Below are positions 8,077 through 16,423 of a DNA stretch of 64,000 nucleotides, in pieces. Position numbers and translations under genes: made by a program. The notes under the pieces are model-generated. The model was not told the DNA's origin, did no database searches, and saw only the letters and a list, made by a program, of their open reading frames with translations. Position 1 is the stretch's first letter; every line of letters begins with the position of its first letter. Origin of the DNA: Ottowia oryzae (GTDB lineage: Bacteria > Pseudomonadota > Gammaproteobacteria > Burkholderiales > Burkholderiaceae_C). The DNA is taken from contig NZ_CP027666.1 of assembly GCF_003008535.1 (NCBI RefSeq), forward strand, positions 2,531,501 to 2,595,500, in the 5' to 3' direction.

Positions 8077-9315
8077 TCAAGCTGCCGCCGTAGCGCCCCG
8101 CGATGGCGCCGCCATTTTTGCCAGAACGAAGACAACCAAAGCCGAGGCAGACGCAGCGCCCAGCAACCCAAACGCGGTACCGTAACCGAAGCGATGCGCA
8201 ACCCATCCGCCCAAGGCTGGGCTTAACGATGCGCCGATGCCCTGGATGGTCATCACCGCGCCCAGCCCCGCATTCACGTGCCCACTGCCGCGCATGGAAC
8301 GTTCGACCAGACCAGGCAACGCCACGCCGAGCAAGCCGGCGCCCACGCCATCCAGCACCTGCACCGGAATGACCGCCCACGGCGACGGCCACAGCGCAGC
8401 GACGGCTCCGCGTAGCGGCAGTGCCGCGAGCGCTACCGTCACCAGCCAACCGTAGCCGTGCCGCTCGGCATAGCGCCCGGCCAACAAGGCGACGGGAATC
8501 ATCACCAGTTGCGCCACGACGATGGTGGCCGCGGTGAAGGCGCTCGGGTCTGCCCGGCTCCGCGCCACCACGGCCTGGCCCAGCAGAGGCAGCATCGCGG
8601 CGTTGCCCAGGTGGAACAGCATCATGGTGATGGCCAGCATGCGCAAATCGCGCGAACCGGTGAGCACGCGCCATATTGATCGGGGTTGGGCGGGCTCATC
8701 GGTCTGATCAGTTGCCTCAGTCGGCCCCATACCGCGTGCCATGTCGTGGTCAATGTCCTGATCACGGATTCGCCACACGCAGAACAGTGCGCCGACGCCC
8801 ATCAGCATCATCAAGACGAATACCGCCGGCAATCCCCAGCGGTAGCCTGCAGCGCCTGCCAAGGCGGCCGCCGTCAGGTTTCCGGCGTGGTTCCACGCCT
8901 CGTTGCGTCCCAGCTGCCGCGCCAGGCCCTGAGGACCGACCAAACCCAGCGACAGCCCCATGATCGCCGGGCCGAAAAGCGCCCCCACGACCGCCGCCAG
9001 CACCTGCGTCGCGGTGGTCACGATCGGCGAAGGAAACGCCCACAGCGCCAGGGTGCTGACCATCAGCAGCACTGTCGCGCCAGCCAGCTGTGCGCGCTTG
9101 TAGCGCGACCCGTCGACCCACACGCCCAGCGGCATCGTGGCCAGCATGCCGGCGATCCCGGCCGCGCTCATGACGTAGCCGATGCCATCGGCCTGCCAGC
9201 CGTGCGCCATGAGGAAAACGCCGAGAAAGGGCCCTAGCCCGTCTCGCACATCGGAAGCGAAGAAGTTCAGGCCGCAAAGCCACCGCTGCGACCCGGAAAG
9301 CGTCTGCTTACCCAT
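8077..9315 (-). CDS. Major facilitator superfamily transporter
   Basis: A 412-residue inner-membrane protein with about 12 hydrophobic segments. The MFS loop 2-3 signature appears as GVWVDGSRYKRAQLAGA near residue 63-79, and a related loop in the second half reads AGRYAERHGYGWL. A central cytoplasmic loop, rich in Asp, Glu and Thr (RDQDIDHDMARGMGPTEATDQTDEP), separates the two halves. The substrate is unknown; overall shape suggests a drug- or metabolite-efflux type MFS. It begins 12 bases after the DUF486 gene stops and is probably its operon partner. Confidence 0.85.
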   Translation of the reverse strand: MGKQTLSGSQRWLCGLNFFASDVRDGLGPFLGVFLMAHGWQADGIGYVMSAAGIAGMLATMPLGVWVDGSRYKRAQLAGATVLLMVSTLALWAFPSPIVTTATQVLAAVVGALFGPAIMGLSLGLVGPQGLARQLGRNEAWNHAGNLTAAALAGAAGYRWGLPAVFVLMMLMGVGALFCVWRIRDQDIDHDMARGMGPTEATDQTDEPAQPRSIWRVLTGSRDLRMLAITMMLFHLGNAAMLPLLGQAVVARSRADPSAFTAATIVVAQLVMIPVALLAGRYAERHGYGWLVTVALAALPLRGAVAALWPSPWAVIPVQVLDGVGAGLLGVALPGLVERSMRGSGHVNAGLGAVMTIQGIGASLSPALGGWVAHRFGYGTAFGLLGAASASALVVFVLAKMAAPSRGATAAA

Positions 9316-9327
9316 CGAGGCGCCTCG

Positions 9328-9675
9328 TTAATGCAGCGGGCCCTTGAACACGAAGAACGCGCCCAAGCCGATGAATCCGAACCCGACCAGATGGTTCAGG
9401 GTGAGCCGCTCGCCAAGGTAAAACACCGAAAAGAAGGCGAATACGGTGAGCGTGATGACTTCCTGCATGGTCTTGAGCTCAGCTGCGTTGTAGACCTCGT
9501 GGCCGAAGCGGTTCGCTGGCACGGCAAAGCAGTACTCGGCCAACGCGATCATCCAGCTCACCAGAATGACCATCCACAACGGCTTGTTCTCGAACTTGAG
9601 ATGCCCATACCAAGCGAAGGTCATGAACACGTTGGAGATCGAAAGTAGAACGATGGGCAGCAGTTTGGGAGACAT
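9328..9675 (-). CDS. DUF486 / DMT-like small membrane protein
   Basis: A 115-residue protein with four predicted membrane segments, matching the DUF486 family in length and motifs: ISNVFMTFAWYGHLKF at the N-terminus, the acidic loop SWMIALAEYCFAVPANRFGH in the middle, and GERLTLNHLVGFGFIGLGAFFVF at the end. Members resemble one half of a drug/metabolite transporter and probably work as dimers; no substrate is established. It is followed closely by the MFS gene and preceded by the gene for a secreted protein on the same strand. Confidence 0.85.
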   Translation of the reverse strand: MSPKLLPIVLLSISNVFMTFAWYGHLKFENKPLWMVILVSWMIALAEYCFAVPANRFGHEVYNAAELKTMQEVITLTVFAFFSVFYLGERLTLNHLVGFGFIGLGAFFVFKGPLH

Positions 9676-9741
9676 GGTGTTGGAAGGTCGTTGGTCGAGT
9701 GAAGCGCCGCCGCCCTTGGCTCAAGGCGACGGCGGTGCAGC

Positions 9742-10425
9742 TTAGCGGGCGCCGTCGTACAAGGGCTGCAATGCAGAAAGGCTGGTGCCCAGGCTCACGG
9801 CTTCCAGCGACGTGCCGTCGGCGTTGCGCGTACCCAGTCCAGACGCTGCAAACGGTGCACCCGGTTGCACCGATTGGCGCAGGCTCTCCGGCGGGAAGCG
9901 GACGATGCTGCCGTCGGTCAGGATCACGCCATTGGCCTCGCCGCGCGGGCCGGTCAGCACCGTGTCGACCTTGCCTTGTACCTGCTGTTGCTGAAGCTTT
10001 TGTGCACGCAGGTGCGGAGGCAGCGGACGGCCCTCCCCCAGCGGCGGGGGCTGGTCGTACACGGTTTGGCCGTTGGCAGCGTTGACAATCGCGTCGGCGC
10101 GGACGGTGCCACGTGCCTCTGGGCGCCCAATAACGCGCACGGTATCGCCCGTCTTGACGGCGTTCGCCAGCGCGTCGCCCATATGCGGAGCGAACTTCAC
10201 CACCGTGCCATCGGCCAAGCGGAGCCCATCCACCTCGCCATAGGGGTTGATCAGCATGCGCTGCACGGTGCCCTGGGCTACCGCTTGGCCGGCCAATGCT
10301 GGCGCGGCAGGTGGTGGTGGCGTTGGGAGCAGCTCGCCGCGGGCCGGGCCAGGAGGCGCGGCGTGGGCGACGGATCCGACCAATGCGGCGGCGAGGGCCA
10401 TGGCGGACAGGACGTTTCTGGACAT
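9742..10425 (-). CDS. Secreted two-module protein under sigma-54 control
   Basis: A 227-residue exported protein. Residues 1-23 are a Sec signal peptide ending SVAHA|APPG. A Pro-rich linker is followed by two related modules of about 55-60 residues: GTVQRMLINPYGEVDGLRLADGTVVKF and GKVDTVLTGPRGEANGVILTDGSIVRF, each a small beta-barrel-like unit. I do not know the function; such repeats resemble DUF5666/OB-like periplasmic proteins. A good ribosome site (AAGGAG) precedes the ATG. The upstream region carries a sigma-54 promoter, an IHF-type site and an inverted repeat, next to an NtrC-type regulator gene, so it is the likely target of that two-component system. Confidence 0.75.
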   Translation of the reverse strand: MSRNVLSAMALAAALVGSVAHAAPPGPARGELLPTPPPPAAPALAGQAVAQGTVQRMLINPYGEVDGLRLADGTVVKFAPHMGDALANAVKTGDTVRVIGRPEARGTVRADAIVNAANGQTVYDQPPPLGEGRPLPPHLRAQKLQQQQVQGKVDTVLTGPRGEANGVILTDGSIVRFPPESLRQSVQPGAPFAASGLGTRNADGTSLEAVSLGTSLSALQPLYDGAR

Positions 10426-10467
10426 GGTGAATCTCCTTGAGAGGTCATTGAATGCCCTCAGTAAGGT

Positions 10468-10482
10468 GCAAACCCCATGCCA
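10468..10482 (-). promoter_or_regulatory. Sigma-54 (-24/-12) promoter
   Basis: The minus strand reads TGGCATGGGGTTTGC, with the invariant GG and GC elements separated by 10 bases as sigma-54 RNA polymerase requires. Expected transcription start is near 10456, giving a leader of about 30 bases before the secreted-protein ATG at 10425. Confidence 0.75.
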
Positions 10483-10498
10483 CCTAAAACATCAATTA

Positions 10499-10511
10499 AA
10501 TCAAGAACTTA
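10499..10511. promoter_or_regulatory. IHF-type DNA-bending site inside a perfect palindrome
   Basis: AATCAAGAACTTA fits the IHF consensus WATCAANNNNTTR exactly. It overlaps the perfect 16-base palindrome AAGAACTTAAGTTCTT at 10503-10518. It lies between the candidate activator sites and the sigma-54 promoter, where a bend is typically used. Confidence 0.55.
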
Positions 10512-10531
10512 AGTTCTTAGCAAAACGAGAA

Positions 10532-10572
10532 GTGTCCGACTGCGGACGCCCACGCGTCACAAAAGCGGACAC
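10532..10572. promoter_or_regulatory. Candidate upstream activator sites
   Basis: Half-sites GTGTCCG (10532-10538), CGGAC (10543-10547) and CGGACAC (10566-10572) form nested inverted repeats 50-100 bases upstream of the sigma-54 promoter, a usual place for an NtrC-family activator. The adjacent response regulator is the obvious candidate binder. Confidence 0.5.
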
Positions 10573-10611
10573 CTATGCGCCGCAGCGCCGAATCACGCGC
10601 TGCGCCACGGC

Positions 10612-11948
10612 TCAACCAAGCCCGTATTCAGCCAGTTTGCGGTACAGCTGCTGCCGCGACAGCCCTAGCCTGCGCGCGGCTTCCGCCCGGTTGTCACCAG
10701 CGTGTGCCAGTGCACGGCGAATCATCTCTCGCTCAACTTGGCCAACCGCATCTGCCAGGCTGCCGTCCCAAGCGATCTCCACGCCCGTCGACGCCGTAGG
10801 TGCCTGCAGTCCGATGTGCTCCGGCTCGATGAAATTGCCGTGAGAAAGGATGGCTGCACGGTCCATCGCGTTGCGCAATTCCCGCACGTTGCCGGGCCAT
10901 CGATGGGCCACAAGCGTTTGCGCCGCCGCCGCGCTCAGGCGCTTGGGCTTCGGGCCACCCATGCGGCGCAGGAAGTGCTCGGCCAGCAGCAGCACGTCGC
11001 CCAAGCGTTCACGCAACGGTGGCAAGACCAGGGGCACCACCTGCAGCCGATACCACAGGTCTTCGCGAAAGCGCCCTTGCGCAACGGCCTCAGGCAGGTC
11101 CCGGTGGGTGGCGGCGACGATGCGCACATTCACCGGCACCACCCGCGTGCCGCCCACGGGCGTGATCTCGCGTTCTTGCAGCACGCGCAGAATCTTGGCC
11201 TGCGTGGCCAAGGGCATGTCACCGATCTCATCGAGGAAAAGCGTGCCGCCATCGGCCTCGCAAAAGCGCCCTGCCCGATCCGACGTGGCGCCAGTGAAAG
11301 CGCCTTTCACGTGGCCGAACAACTCGCTTTCCATCAACTCGGCAGGAATGGCAGCGCAATTGACCGCCACGAAAGGCCGCGATGCGCGCGGGCTGGCGCG
11401 GTGCAAGGCACGGGCGACCAGCTCTTTGCCCGTGCCGGTCTCGCCCAGCACCAGCACGGTGGCGTCGCTGGCAGCGGCCATACCGATGCGCTTGAACACC
11501 TCCCGCATCGCCTCGCTGCTGCTGACCAGCTCGGTATCGTCTTGCGACGCCGCTGCTTCACCCAAGCTGGTCGGCGCGGCCGAAGCCTGTGCGCTGTCCA
11601 GTGCGCGCTGCAAGGCCTGAACCAATGTGGCGCGGCCCACCGGTTTGGTCAGGTGATCGAAAGCGCCCAGCCGCATGGCTTCGATGGTGTTACCGCCGCT
11701 GGCGTACGCCGTCAGCATGATGCAGGGCGCGCGCTGGAGATACCTGCGGCCTTGCGCAGGAAGGCCAGGCCATCCTCGCCGGGCATGCGAAGATCGACGA
11801 TGGCAACGTCCACCGGCTCGGTGCGCAGTCGATGCAAGCCCGCGTCCGTGCTGGCGGCCTGGAGCACTGTGTGCCCCAAATCTTGAAGCGTTTCGCCCAG
11901 GCTGCCCCGAAAGGCGGCGTCGTCGTCAACGATCAGGATGTGGGCCAT
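10612..11948 (-). pseudogene. NtrC-family sigma-54 response regulator, frameshifted in the receiver
   Basis: Two frames together encode a complete response regulator of about 445 residues. Frame one (11948 to about 11730) gives MAHILIVDDD and the phosphoacceptor VDLRMPGEDG. Frame two (from about 11725) continues with IMLTAYAS, TKPV, the AAA+ domain (GETGTGKE, GAFTGA for sigma-54 contact, LFLDEIGDM, REDLWYRL) and a Fis-type HTH (NRAEAARRLGLSRQQLYRKL). One missing base in the C-run near 11725-11730 explains the break; all key residues survive on either side. It may be a sequencing error or a recent lesion. The start overlaps the kinase gene by 16 bases. Confidence 0.8.
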
Positions 11949-13243
11949 GGCAACTCCATCTCCATGCGAGTGCCCCGCGCGCTTTCCGCCAGCGCAATCT
12001 GGCCGCCGTGCGCCTGCACTATCTCGCGCACCAGCGCAAGGCCCAGACCCGAGCCACCCGTGCGCCCGGTGGCAAACGCCTCAAACAAGGTGCTGCGCAG
12101 ATCGCCTGGCACACCGCTGCCGTCATCAGCCACCCACAAAAGCAGCTTGCCGCTGGGCGATCGCGCCGCGCCAAGCTCAATGGCGCCGCCACCGGGCGTA
12201 TGCGCCAGCGCGTTCAATACCAGGTTGTCCAGCACGCGCGCCATCTGCACCGGGTCGAACCACGCCAGGGGCCGTGCGCTGGCCTCCAGTGAGGGGGCCA
12301 ACGCAAGCCGCAACTGAACGTCGGCAGCTGCCGCGGCAGGGGCATGTGTCTTGATTTGTTCTTCCAGAAACGCCTGCAGATTCAGGCGCTGGCGTTCGAT
12401 GGCGAATGGCTGGGTAAGCGAAAGCAGGCTGGACACCAACCCCTCCAGCCGGCCCGTTTGTGCCAGCACCGATTCCAATGCGCTGACCACGCGGGCCTCA
12501 CGCACTTCAGCCGGCGCCACCATGGCGTTCTCGACCTTCATGCGCATGGTGCCCAGCGGGTTGCGGATCTCGTGCGCGAGGCCGGCCGACACGCGCCCCA
12601 GTGTTGCCAGTCTTTCCGACTGCGCCAATTGTTGTTGCAGCGCTTCGGACTTGCGGCGCCAGCGCGCCAGCAGGCGGCCCAACCATGCGCCCGACACCAC
12701 CACGGTGCACAGCAGCAGGCTCACCGCCAGAATCAGAGGGTTGATGACGTCCGCGCCGATCAGGGGCACGCGCACCAGCGTCCATGCCGCCAAACCGCGC
12801 TGCGGCGCGCTGACCGGGCATGCAGAAAACACCACCGCCTCGCGCAACCCTGGGCGCACGTCGGTTACCAGGCTGGCGCTGTCCAGTGCACGTTGGGCGG
12901 TCGAGCCGATGCGCTCCAGCTCGGCGCTGGGCGGGTCGCGCTTGATGCCTGTGCCGTCGTACGTGGGAAAAGCGTAGGCCACGACACCGGCGCCGCTGCG
13001 CCAAAAGCCACCCTCGGTACCAGCCTGGTCACGCAGCGCCAGATCCAAAATGGCCTGGGCGGTAGAAGCAAAGCTATCGGGCGCGGCTTGCGCCACGCGC
13101 TCGCCACCCGCACGCAAGGCTTCGCAGCTGACGGCCGCCTGGTGCGTCGCTCGGGTGATCTGGGGGCCTGCACCTTGCCGAATCAATACCAGCAGCAGCG
13201 CAGCCAGCACCAGAGATACGGCCGCGATGGCCAGCCAAAGCAC
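11933..13243 (-). CDS. Membrane sensor histidine kinase, NtrB-like class
   Basis: A 436-residue sensor kinase. An N-terminal membrane segment (LAIAAVSLVLAALLLVLI) and a second one (VINPLILAVSLLLCTVVVSGAWL) enclose a periplasmic domain of about 120 residues. Next comes the dimerisation helix with the phosphorylated His in SAGLAHEIRNPLG, then the N box VLDNLVLNALAHTPGG, the DDGSGVPG and GGSGLGLALVREIV ATP-lid motifs. The apparent GTG start at 13243 leaves almost no residues before the first membrane helix; the frame continues upstream to about 13290, where CTG at 13279 follows GGAGAG, so the true start is uncertain. It is translationally coupled to the frameshifted NtrC-type regulator. Confidence 0.85.
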   Translation of the reverse strand: MLWLAIAAVSLVLAALLLVLIRQGAGPQITRATHQAAVSCEALRAGGERVAQAAPDSFASTAQAILDLALRDQAGTEGGFWRSGAGVVAYAFPTYDGTGIKRDPPSAELERIGSTAQRALDSASLVTDVRPGLREAVVFSACPVSAPQRGLAAWTLVRVPLIGADVINPLILAVSLLLCTVVVSGAWLGRLLARWRRKSEALQQQLAQSERLATLGRVSAGLAHEIRNPLGTMRMKVENAMVAPAEVREARVVSALESVLAQTGRLEGLVSSLLSLTQPFAIERQRLNLQAFLEEQIKTHAPAAAAADVQLRLALAPSLEASARPLAWFDPVQMARVLDNLVLNALAHTPGGGAIELGAARSPSGKLLLWVADDGSGVPGDLRSTLFEAFATGRTGGSGLGLALVREIVQAHGGQIALAESARGTRMEMELPWPTS

Positions 13244-13326
13244 CAGCAGATCGCGCCGGATGGAGGCCTGCAGTGTCAGAAAAGCTCTCCGGCGAGGCTG
13301 TCAAGCGCGTGCCCAACGCACGCGCC

Positions 13327-14043
13327 TTACCACTGCCCTTTGGCGGCGGGGGCTGGCGCGGCAGGCGATGCCGAGCTTCTGGAAGACGCAGGCTGTTGCG
13401 CGCGAAACCGCTCCGCCTGAGTCAGCAGTTCGACCGCGTCAGGCCGCGAGGCATTCCGCGCGAAATCCATCGCCGTCATCTGCTTTTGATTGCGCATGGT
13501 GAAGTCGGCGCCAGATTCCAGCAGCAGCTTGACCGCTTCAGGACTGCCGTAAGAAGCGGCCATCATCAAGGGTGTAGTGCCGTTGGGCGACTGCGCGTCG
13601 ATAAACGCGTTGTTCTCCAGAAGCACCCGGATGATTTCGGTCTGCCCGCTGGTGGCAGCGTAGTGCAGCGGCGTCCAACCTGGCTTGTTGACGTCGGCGT
13701 CCAGAGCGATCAGGCGCTTGACCACGTCCAGCTGCCCTTTCAGCGCGGCCATCATCAACGGACTTTCGTCGGCGGCGTTGCGGCTTTCGGCTTTCAGCTT
13801 GGGCGAATCCAGCAGGATGCCTGCCACCTTCATGGAGCCTTCCTGCAAGGCCGTGAACAAGCCGGGCGCGCCGTTTTCGGTGCGTGAATTGGGGTCAAAC
13901 CCGCGCGAGAGCATGCCGCGCATCGCCAAATCGTTGTCTTGCTTGATAGCGCGGGTAAAGCCAGCGGCATCATCCGAGGCCAGCGCGGCATGCGACGCCA
14001 AGGCCAGGCAGACGGCCAAGGCCGAAGTCGTAAACGTTTTCAT
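13327..14043 (-). CDS. Periplasmic ankyrin-repeat protein
   Basis: A 238-residue exported protein with a signal peptide (residues 1-22, cleavage after ALA). About five ankyrin repeats follow; the clearest are ADESPLMMAALKGQLDVVKRLI, GWTPLHYAATSGQTEIIRVLL and GTTPLMMAASYGSPEAVKLLL. The C-terminus is a low-complexity Ser/Ala/Pro tail (SSRSSASPAAPAPA). Ankyrin repeats mediate protein contacts; the partner is unknown. The ATG overlaps the tatD stop codon (ATGA), so the gene is translated as part of the mltG-tmk-holB-pilZ-tatD series. Confidence 0.85.
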   Translation of the reverse strand: MKTFTTSALAVCLALASHAALASDDAAGFTRAIKQDNDLAMRGMLSRGFDPNSRTENGAPGLFTALQEGSMKVAGILLDSPKLKAESRNAADESPLMMAALKGQLDVVKRLIALDADVNKPGWTPLHYAATSGQTEIIRVLLENNAFIDAQSPNGTTPLMMAASYGSPEAVKLLLESGADFTMRNQKQMTAMDFARNASRPDAVELLTQAERFRAQQPASSRSSASPAAPAPAAKGQW

Positions 14044-14846
14044 GCGACCACTTTCGGGAACAAACGGGTGAAATTGTCGCTGGTGGCCCGGGCGATCTGC
14101 TCGACGCTCACGCCGCGCAACTCGGCCACCCGGGCCGCCACGTGCGGCACGTAGGCGGGCGTATTGATCTTGCCGCGAAAAGGCACCGGCGCCAGATAGG
14201 GGGAATCGGTTTCGATCAGAAGACGATCTTCGGGCACCAGCTTGGCCACTTCGTGCAGCTCATGCGCGTTCTTGAAGGTCACGATGCCCGACATCGACAC
14301 ATAAAAGCCCAGATCCAGGGCCGCGCGTGCCACATCGCGCGTTTCTGCAAAACAGTGGAACACCCCGCCCGCGCTGCCTGCACCACCTTGCTCGCCCTCC
14401 TCCCGCAGGATGGCCAGGGTGTCGTCCGACGCCGAGCGCGTGTGAATCACCAGCGGAAGCCCTGCGCGGCGCGCGGCGCGGATGTGGGTGCGAAAGCGGT
14501 CACGCTGCCATTCCAGGTCGGCCACGGTGCGGCCGCCCTTGCGCTCTTGCATTTGGTAGTAGTCGAGCCCGGTTTCGCCGATGGCGACCACCTTGGGCAG
14601 CCCAGCGGCGGCCACCAGTTCATCCTCGGTCGGTTCGTGCACATCCTCGCTGTCGGGGTGCACGCCAGCGCTGGCCCACAAGCCGTCGTACTGTGCAGCC
14701 AGCGCCTGCACGCCGGGAAACTCTTCCATGGTGGTACTGATGCACAGCGCCCGATCGACCTGGGCCGCAGCCATGGCGGCTCGCACGGCCGCAAAGTCGG
14801 CGGCCAGTTCAGGAAAAGTGAGGTGGCAGTGGGAATCGGTGAACAT
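14040..14846 (-). CDS. tatD: TatD family metal-dependent hydrolase/DNase
   Basis: A 268-residue TIM-barrel metallohydrolase. Family motifs are all present: metal ligands DSHCHL (residues 4-9), the GVHPDSEDV strand, IGETGLDYYQ with its conserved Glu, PLVIHTRSASDDTL, VFHCFAETRD, and the C-terminal ETDSPYLAPVPFRGK. TatD proteins act on DNA 3' ends and are linked with repair. Length is normal. The gene lies downstream of pilZ and holB, an order common in betaproteobacteria, and overlaps the ankyrin gene by four bases. Confidence 0.92.
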   Translation of the reverse strand: MFTDSHCHLTFPELAADFAAVRAAMAAAQVDRALCISTTMEEFPGVQALAAQYDGLWASAGVHPDSEDVHEPTEDELVAAAGLPKVVAIGETGLDYYQMQERKGGRTVADLEWQRDRFRTHIRAARRAGLPLVIHTRSASDDTLAILREEGEQGGAGSAGGVFHCFAETRDVARAALDLGFYVSMSGIVTFKNAHELHEVAKLVPEDRLLIETDSPYLAPVPFRGKINTPAYVPHVAARVAELRGVSVEQIARATSDNFTRLFPKVVA

Positions 14847-14946
14847 GCGGCGACCGGCTGAAACACAGCGAAATTGATGCTATCACGCGGTTCGGCGCAG
14901 CGTGGTGGCCGCGCCGCCGCCCTGCCCGGCGAGCGGCCGTCGCCGA

Positions 14947-15315
14947 TCAGATGGTTTGCGTCGGCCTGTCCGAGCCCAGCGCCGTGCCCAGAATCTGCTC
15001 GATCTTGATCTTCAGCTGCTGCGATTTCTCATCATTGGGAAAGCGCACGCCCACGCCCTGTGTGCGGTTGCCCGAGGCGCGCGCCGGGGTGATCCAGGCG
15101 ACCTTGCCCGCCACCGGATAGCGCTGCGGATCGTCCGGCAGGGTGATCAGCACGTACACGTCGTCGCCCAGGCGGTGTTCGCGCGCAGAAGGGATAAAGA
15201 TGCCGCCGTCTTTGAACATCGGAATATAGGCGGCGTACAGCGCGGCCTTTTCCTTGATGGCCAGCTGGATGACGCTGGGGCGCGGCGTGAGGGGAGCGTT
15301 CTGCGTGGTGGACAT
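14947..15315 (-). CDS. pilZ: PilZ domain protein
   Basis: A 122-residue protein made almost entirely of a PilZ fold (SVIQLAIKEKAALYAAYIPMF, GGIFIPSAREHRLGDDVYVLITLPDD, GKVAWITP, GVGVRFPNDE). It resembles PilZ of type IV pilus biogenesis, which lacks the RxxxR c-di-GMP-binding motif; I likewise see no RxxxR at the N-terminus. The place between holB and tatD is the classical position of pilZ in betaproteobacteria and gammaproteobacteria, and supports a twitching-pilus role. Confidence 0.9.
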   Translation of the reverse strand: MSTTQNAPLTPRPSVIQLAIKEKAALYAAYIPMFKDGGIFIPSAREHRLGDDVYVLITLPDDPQRYPVAGKVAWITPARASGNRTQGVGVRFPNDEKSQQLKIKIEQILGTALGSDRPTQTI

Positions 15316-15379
15316 GGGCGCAAGGCGATTCGTGGGCGTACAACAATGAGGCCGGGCAACAAGCCAGCAGGGGATGGCC

Positions 15380-16423
15380 TCAGCCCTTCGAGTTTAGGGC
15401 CTGACGCGCGCTGTTGACGAGGAATTCTGTCGCCAAACCGGCGTTTAAGCTGTGTTCGGCACTGCGCGCTTCCTGCGTCAGCACGCCCCACCAGCGCGTC
15501 AGCGCGGCCATGGGCAAGGCGCGGCTCGGCAAGTCGGCCGCTTCAAAGTAACGCGGCGCCGCGCCTACCTGCAAGGCGACGAGGTCATGACACAGCTTTT
15601 GCAGTCGCTCTACGACTTCGGGCAGGGCCAGACCCGCCACGGCAGCCACGTCGCCCGCCGCCATGGCCTTGGGCAGAGCGGCCCACTGGCTGGCGTTGAG
15701 TTTGGCTTCGGCCAGGGCAACCGCGTCGTCGGGGCGCCCGCCTGCCGCGCGCAGCAGCGCAGCGCCCTCTTGCGCGCCTAAGCCTTGCGCCGCCAGCCAG
15801 GCCAGGCTTTCGTCGCGCCCCGGCCAAGCCAGCGTATGGGTCAGGCAGCGGCTGCGGATGGTGGGCAGCAGCAGTTGCGCCGCGTCGGTGGCCAGCACGA
15901 AGCGCACGTCGCCCGGCGGCTCTTCCAGCGTCTTGAGCAGCGCGTTGGCGGTCACGGCGTTCATGCGCTCGGCCGGGTAGATCAGCACCGCCTTGCCGCG
16001 TCCACGGCCGCTGGTGCGCTGGGCAAATTCAATCGTGTCGCGCATGGCATCCACGCGGATGTCCTTGCTGGGCTTGCGCTTCTTGTCGTCGATTTCGGCC
16101 TGCGCCTTGTCAGGCAGCGGCCAGCCGCGCGCGACGGCTTCGGTTTCGGGCATCAGCACGGTGAGGTCGCTGTGCGTGTGCACGTCGATGGCGTGGCAGC
16201 TGGCGCAGTGGCCGCAGGCACCGTGCGGGGTGGGCGCATCACACAACCAGGCGCGCACCATCGCCAGGCCCAGCTCGAACTGCCCCAGGCCCGACGGCCC
16301 CTGCAGCAGCCAAGCATGCCCGCGCTGGGCCAGCAGCGCATCCAGCTGGCGCTGCAGCCACGGGGCCAACGGCGTGGGTGCCACTTGGGCGCCCTGCCCG
16401 GCGGTGGCTGCGGTGGCGCTCAC
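15380..16423 (-). CDS. holB: DNA polymerase III subunit delta'
   Basis: Clamp-loader subunit of 347 residues. The degenerate P-loop LLQGPSGLGQFELGLAM is followed by the zinc-binding cluster CDAPTPHGACGHCASCHAID and the sensor region EEPPGDVRFVLATDAAQLLLPTIRSRC. These are the usual marks of delta', which loads the beta sliding clamp but does not itself hydrolyse ATP efficiently. The start overlaps the tmk stop by four bases (ATGA), so the two genes are coupled. The C-terminal collar region is less conserved and is not interrupted. Confidence 0.92.
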   Translation of the reverse strand: MSATAATAGQGAQVAPTPLAPWLQRQLDALLAQRGHAWLLQGPSGLGQFELGLAMVRAWLCDAPTPHGACGHCASCHAIDVHTHSDLTVLMPETEAVARGWPLPDKAQAEIDDKKRKPSKDIRVDAMRDTIEFAQRTSGRGRGKAVLIYPAERMNAVTANALLKTLEEPPGDVRFVLATDAAQLLLPTIRSRCLTHTLAWPGRDESLAWLAAQGLGAQEGAALLRAAGGRPDDAVALAEAKLNASQWAALPKAMAAGDVAAVAGLALPEVVERLQKLCHDLVALQVGAAPRYFEAADLPSRALPMAALTRWWGVLTQEARSAEHSLNAGLATEFLVNSARQALNSKG

